Assembly: GCA_027886185.1 (NCBI GenBank)
Contig: WOAB01000093.1
Span: forward strand, 434,001 to 498,000
Source: Rheum nobile
Taxonomy: Eukaryota > Streptophyta > Magnoliopsida > Caryophyllales > Polygonaceae
Direction of reading: 5' to 3'
DNA: 64,000 nucleotides
Of this stretch, positions 61,185 through 64,000 are shown piece after piece. Positions within the stretch are counted from its first letter, which is position 1. Each line of letters starts with the position of its first letter. The translations under genes were made by a program, and so were the position numbers. The notes beneath the pieces are model-generated. The model was not told the origin of the DNA. It did no database searches and worked only from the letters and a program-made list of their open reading frames with translations.

Positions 61185-63338
61185 GTCGCAGCATTTGCAT
61201 CTACATCCATAGGTTGATGATCTCCCTCCTCGGGGTCCTCAATCGGGGGCTCGCCCAAAAGATTCGTGTAGTCTGGAGTGAAATAAACAATCTTGGGGTC
61301 GATCTCGCTGAACCTTGCCACCGCTTGCCTGACTCCAATCCTTATGCCCTGCTCCCAGTGGGGTCCCACCTCGTCAGCCAACTTCATCTGATAGTCTTCC
61401 GACTTGAGATAGTCAGAAACAATGCGTTCTGCCCTGGCGCGCCACTTTTCAGCTTCAAGGTTGGAAGCGTCGCATTGCCTTTTGACCTCAGCCACCTCGT
61501 CATATTTCTCGGACATGGCGCGCTAAAGATTCTCAACATTCTTCTTAATCAGCGCGTTCTCCTTCTCAAGCTTTGCCCTCTCACCCTCAAGCTTTGTCGC
61601 ATTAGCATTCACCTTGTCGAGTTCCACGGTAGATTGCTCAACCTTCTTGGTTAGCGCGGCCACTTTCGTACGGGCTTCATTCTCTTTAAGGATGCCTTTA
61701 CATTTGGCATCTAAGATGTTGCAATATGACATGGCCGCCAACATGCTGAGACGAGCCTGTAAACTCAAACGTGATAAGAGTAGAAAAGTAAAATTGATGT
61801 GCCAAAAAGCAAGAGCAAGCATGAAAGCGCGTACCATTTCCATGTATTTCATGCCCTCCAACTGAAGGACTGGAGGAGGCAAGGAAGTCAGCCATTCCTT
61901 CTCTTTGACACATACACCATTTGGAATGGCCAGCTTACGCATGTCGGTCACAGAGGGCACTGGCGCGGAAAAAACGGTCCTCCATGTGGCACGAGTTGGA
62001 GCAGGGTCAACGTTGCTCTCAAACCTTGATCTCTTTTCCCTGCGGCCTGCTTGAGAAGGGTCATCGCATTTATCTCCTCTCGTCTCTGCCTCAACCGGAT
62101 TGCCTGGTGGTAGCGACGAAGTTGTTGTCTCACACACGACCATCGCGTTGAAGGTTGGAGCCTGCTTCGACGTGGCCTGATCATCGGCTGCTCTGGCCGA
62201 CGACTTTGATCCACTCGCAATCTTCTTGGCCCTCTTTAGCAAGAAGTCGGATTTCATCCCTGAGAATACAAAAGTTAGCTAACACAACGCGTGGAAATAA
62301 AGAGTAGTGGAAGAACAAATTACCACCCGACTCATCGCGTCCAACGGAGCGCGACAAACTGAGCCCCGCTTTCTCCAAGTTCTCTTGAGTAATTAAGCGC
62401 TTGTAGTCAGGGGCATCTCCCTCATTGCGAAACTGACTTTTGCACGCGTCAATCTCCTTCTGATCTGGCTTATTTGGACGCATGAAAGGGCCAGGAAACA
62501 GTTGGCAGTTGAAGACCGCGTGAGAAGAACACCACGCTAAGAACCATTTATCCTTCCATTTGCCCACGTTGGAAGTCTTACTAATCACATTTAGGGTGGG
62601 TAAGCTAAGATTGCAAAAGCCCTTGTCATACTTCAGAGTGAAGAGCTTAGGCATATGTTGTGCATCGGGAGAGAGGCCAGAGTGATAACATCGCATTGTA
62701 TATCCACTAAGATACCTCCACGCGTTAGGATACAGCTGGGCAGGGTTGAGATTGATAAGCCTCAAGAAATCGCGATAAAAGTCAGGTAGAGGAAGACGAA
62801 ATCCAGCTTCGACACTAGCTACAAAGATGACCATGCAATTTTCGTATCGCGCCAAATAAGTCCCCCCTCTCTCAGGAAGACAGAGTTCTATCCCGGCCGG
62901 CCGCGAAATTGATCGCGCCAAATCCTCTAGGGTGGATAGCGAGACAGTGGTGGCCGTTCCAAGGCTTCGCATGTCCTTTCCTGGATGATCCTTCATCATG
63001 GGAACCTCATCTGGAGTCACCACGGGAATCAGTGGAGGATCAACTTTCAAGCGATGACTCACGAAGCTCTCCACACTCCGCGGTCTTTCTTCTTGAGGAT
63101 TGCTTCAGGAGACATTGGCCGCGGGAGGACAAGAAATCACAGCTTTTCCCCTTACATGCTCAACTCGCAACGCTCGTCTCTTTGAAACGACTTTGGTTAT
63201 GATCTGGCGCGGTGATTCACTCGAAGATGAAGACGCGGCCTCAGATTCCGGACTCGAGGCGGATTCATGCTCTTTGTACGCGTTCCCCACTGCTTTACCA
63301 TATGCATCGCCACTCCCTGAGTTCGTTTCGCTTGACAT

Positions 63339-64000
63339 GACGAAGAGGTGAGGAAGGACGATTGCGCGCGATAAAACAAGCCCTCTCTGAAAAAGAGAAA
63401 AGAATTTAGTCACTAGGAATGAAAGACAATGCGCGCAATCAAAACAAGGCAGAGGACGGTCCCTAGAAAAAGAACGCGATCAAGAAGAAGAGCCAGGTTA
63501 AAAGGAAGATAAAGTTTAGTAACCAGACTCGAAGAAGAAAGAACGCGCACAACCGAGATAAAGCAAAGTAAAGCGCTACTAGGAAAACAACGTGATCAAC
63601 AAGAAATTGAGAACAAATGAGGCTATCGAAAGATCTGGAGGCGGAATTTTAAAAGTCAGAAAGAAGATGAAGCAAAGGAGAGGAAAATTCACAAAGTGAG
63701 AAGCGACATCAAATCCTTACGCTCCATGACCTAAGAGAACTCGCCGAATCAGGTTATTCAATCTCTCCCCCATATCTCTATTTTTACCTTCTCAGGAGAA
63801 CACCCATTGGCGCCATCACCACTGCCATTGTTACCCAGAAGAGCAAGAGACAAGAAGATGAAGCGGCGAAAGAGAGAAAAGAAGAAGAGAGTGCGGTCAT
63901 CCACAAAAACGTTGAAATATCGAGCGAAAAACAAAGCACATTCAAGAATTAGAAATCAAAGGAGTTGATTTACCTGAGCAGTTCCAATAAAGGCGATGAA
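63339..64000. other. Interior of the outer gypsy element upstream of the antisense ORF
   Basis: Purine-rich on the plus strand with many GCG and CGCG words. No convincing ORF. It may hold the antisense ORF's promoter. It runs off the window edge. Confidence 0.4.

Overview
This is eudicot nuclear DNA. One intact multi-exon plant gene sits among intron-like, AT-rich and repeat-rich sequence. It is an 18-exon gene for a CDP-alcohol aminoalcoholphosphotransferase (AAPT1-like, 389 aa, plus strand, 33465-40824). A second host-gene trace is exon 1 of an EB1-type microtubule end-binding protein (27982-28089), with no matching later exons in the next 5 kb. Nearly everything else is transposable elements or endogenous viral DNA. 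I cannot name the species.

Left third (1-22.6 kb). Two non-autonomous Athila-like LTR retrotransposons lie in minus orientation: A (81-5560, duplication catca) and B (13510-19220, duplication gttaa). Both have an exact 18-nt tRNA-Asp primer-binding site and only a gag tail plus a catalytically gutted protease remnant. B is inserted inside a rearranged, decayed endogenous pararetrovirus (Caulimoviridae) locus at about 10.56-22.17 kb. The viral pieces alternate strand: movement protein, intergenic promoter, tRNA-Met primer site and a 3'-terminal ORF on minus; coat protein and zinc knuckle on plus; protease on minus. A Ty3/gypsy integrase tail (10.05-10.56 kb) abuts the viral piece.

Middle (22-44.8 kb). 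A LINE C-terminal fragment (22.76-24.79 kb) is split by a 704-bp solo LTR. SINE-like pieces, the EB1 fragment, two foldback elements in TA/AG microsatellites, the AAPT gene, one Tourist-like and one Stowaway MITE, and degenerate telomere-like and tandem repeats follow.

Right third (44.9-64 kb). This is a three-level nest with clear target-site duplications. The outermost element is Ty3/gypsy, with an LTR at 44948-45529, a tRNA-Lys-like primer site and an antisense, apparently intron-containing extra ORF of the 'putative gypsy type transposon' family. It is interrupted by element Y (45909-61184, duplication gtcgc, minus). Y is in turn interrupted by element X (47656-54359, duplication acttc, plus). 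X and Y are sister non-autonomous families with a long ORF-poor, C-depleted interior; Y keeps gag and X does not.

The strongest oddities are these. The 3' LTR of X contains a block from an Athila-like LTR in place of about 0.9 kb of its own sequence. CpG-rich CCGCG-nn-CGCGG modules are shared by unrelated LTR families. The viral intergenic region carries eight same-orientation TGGGCY motifs. Element A has a perfect 56-bp hairpin.
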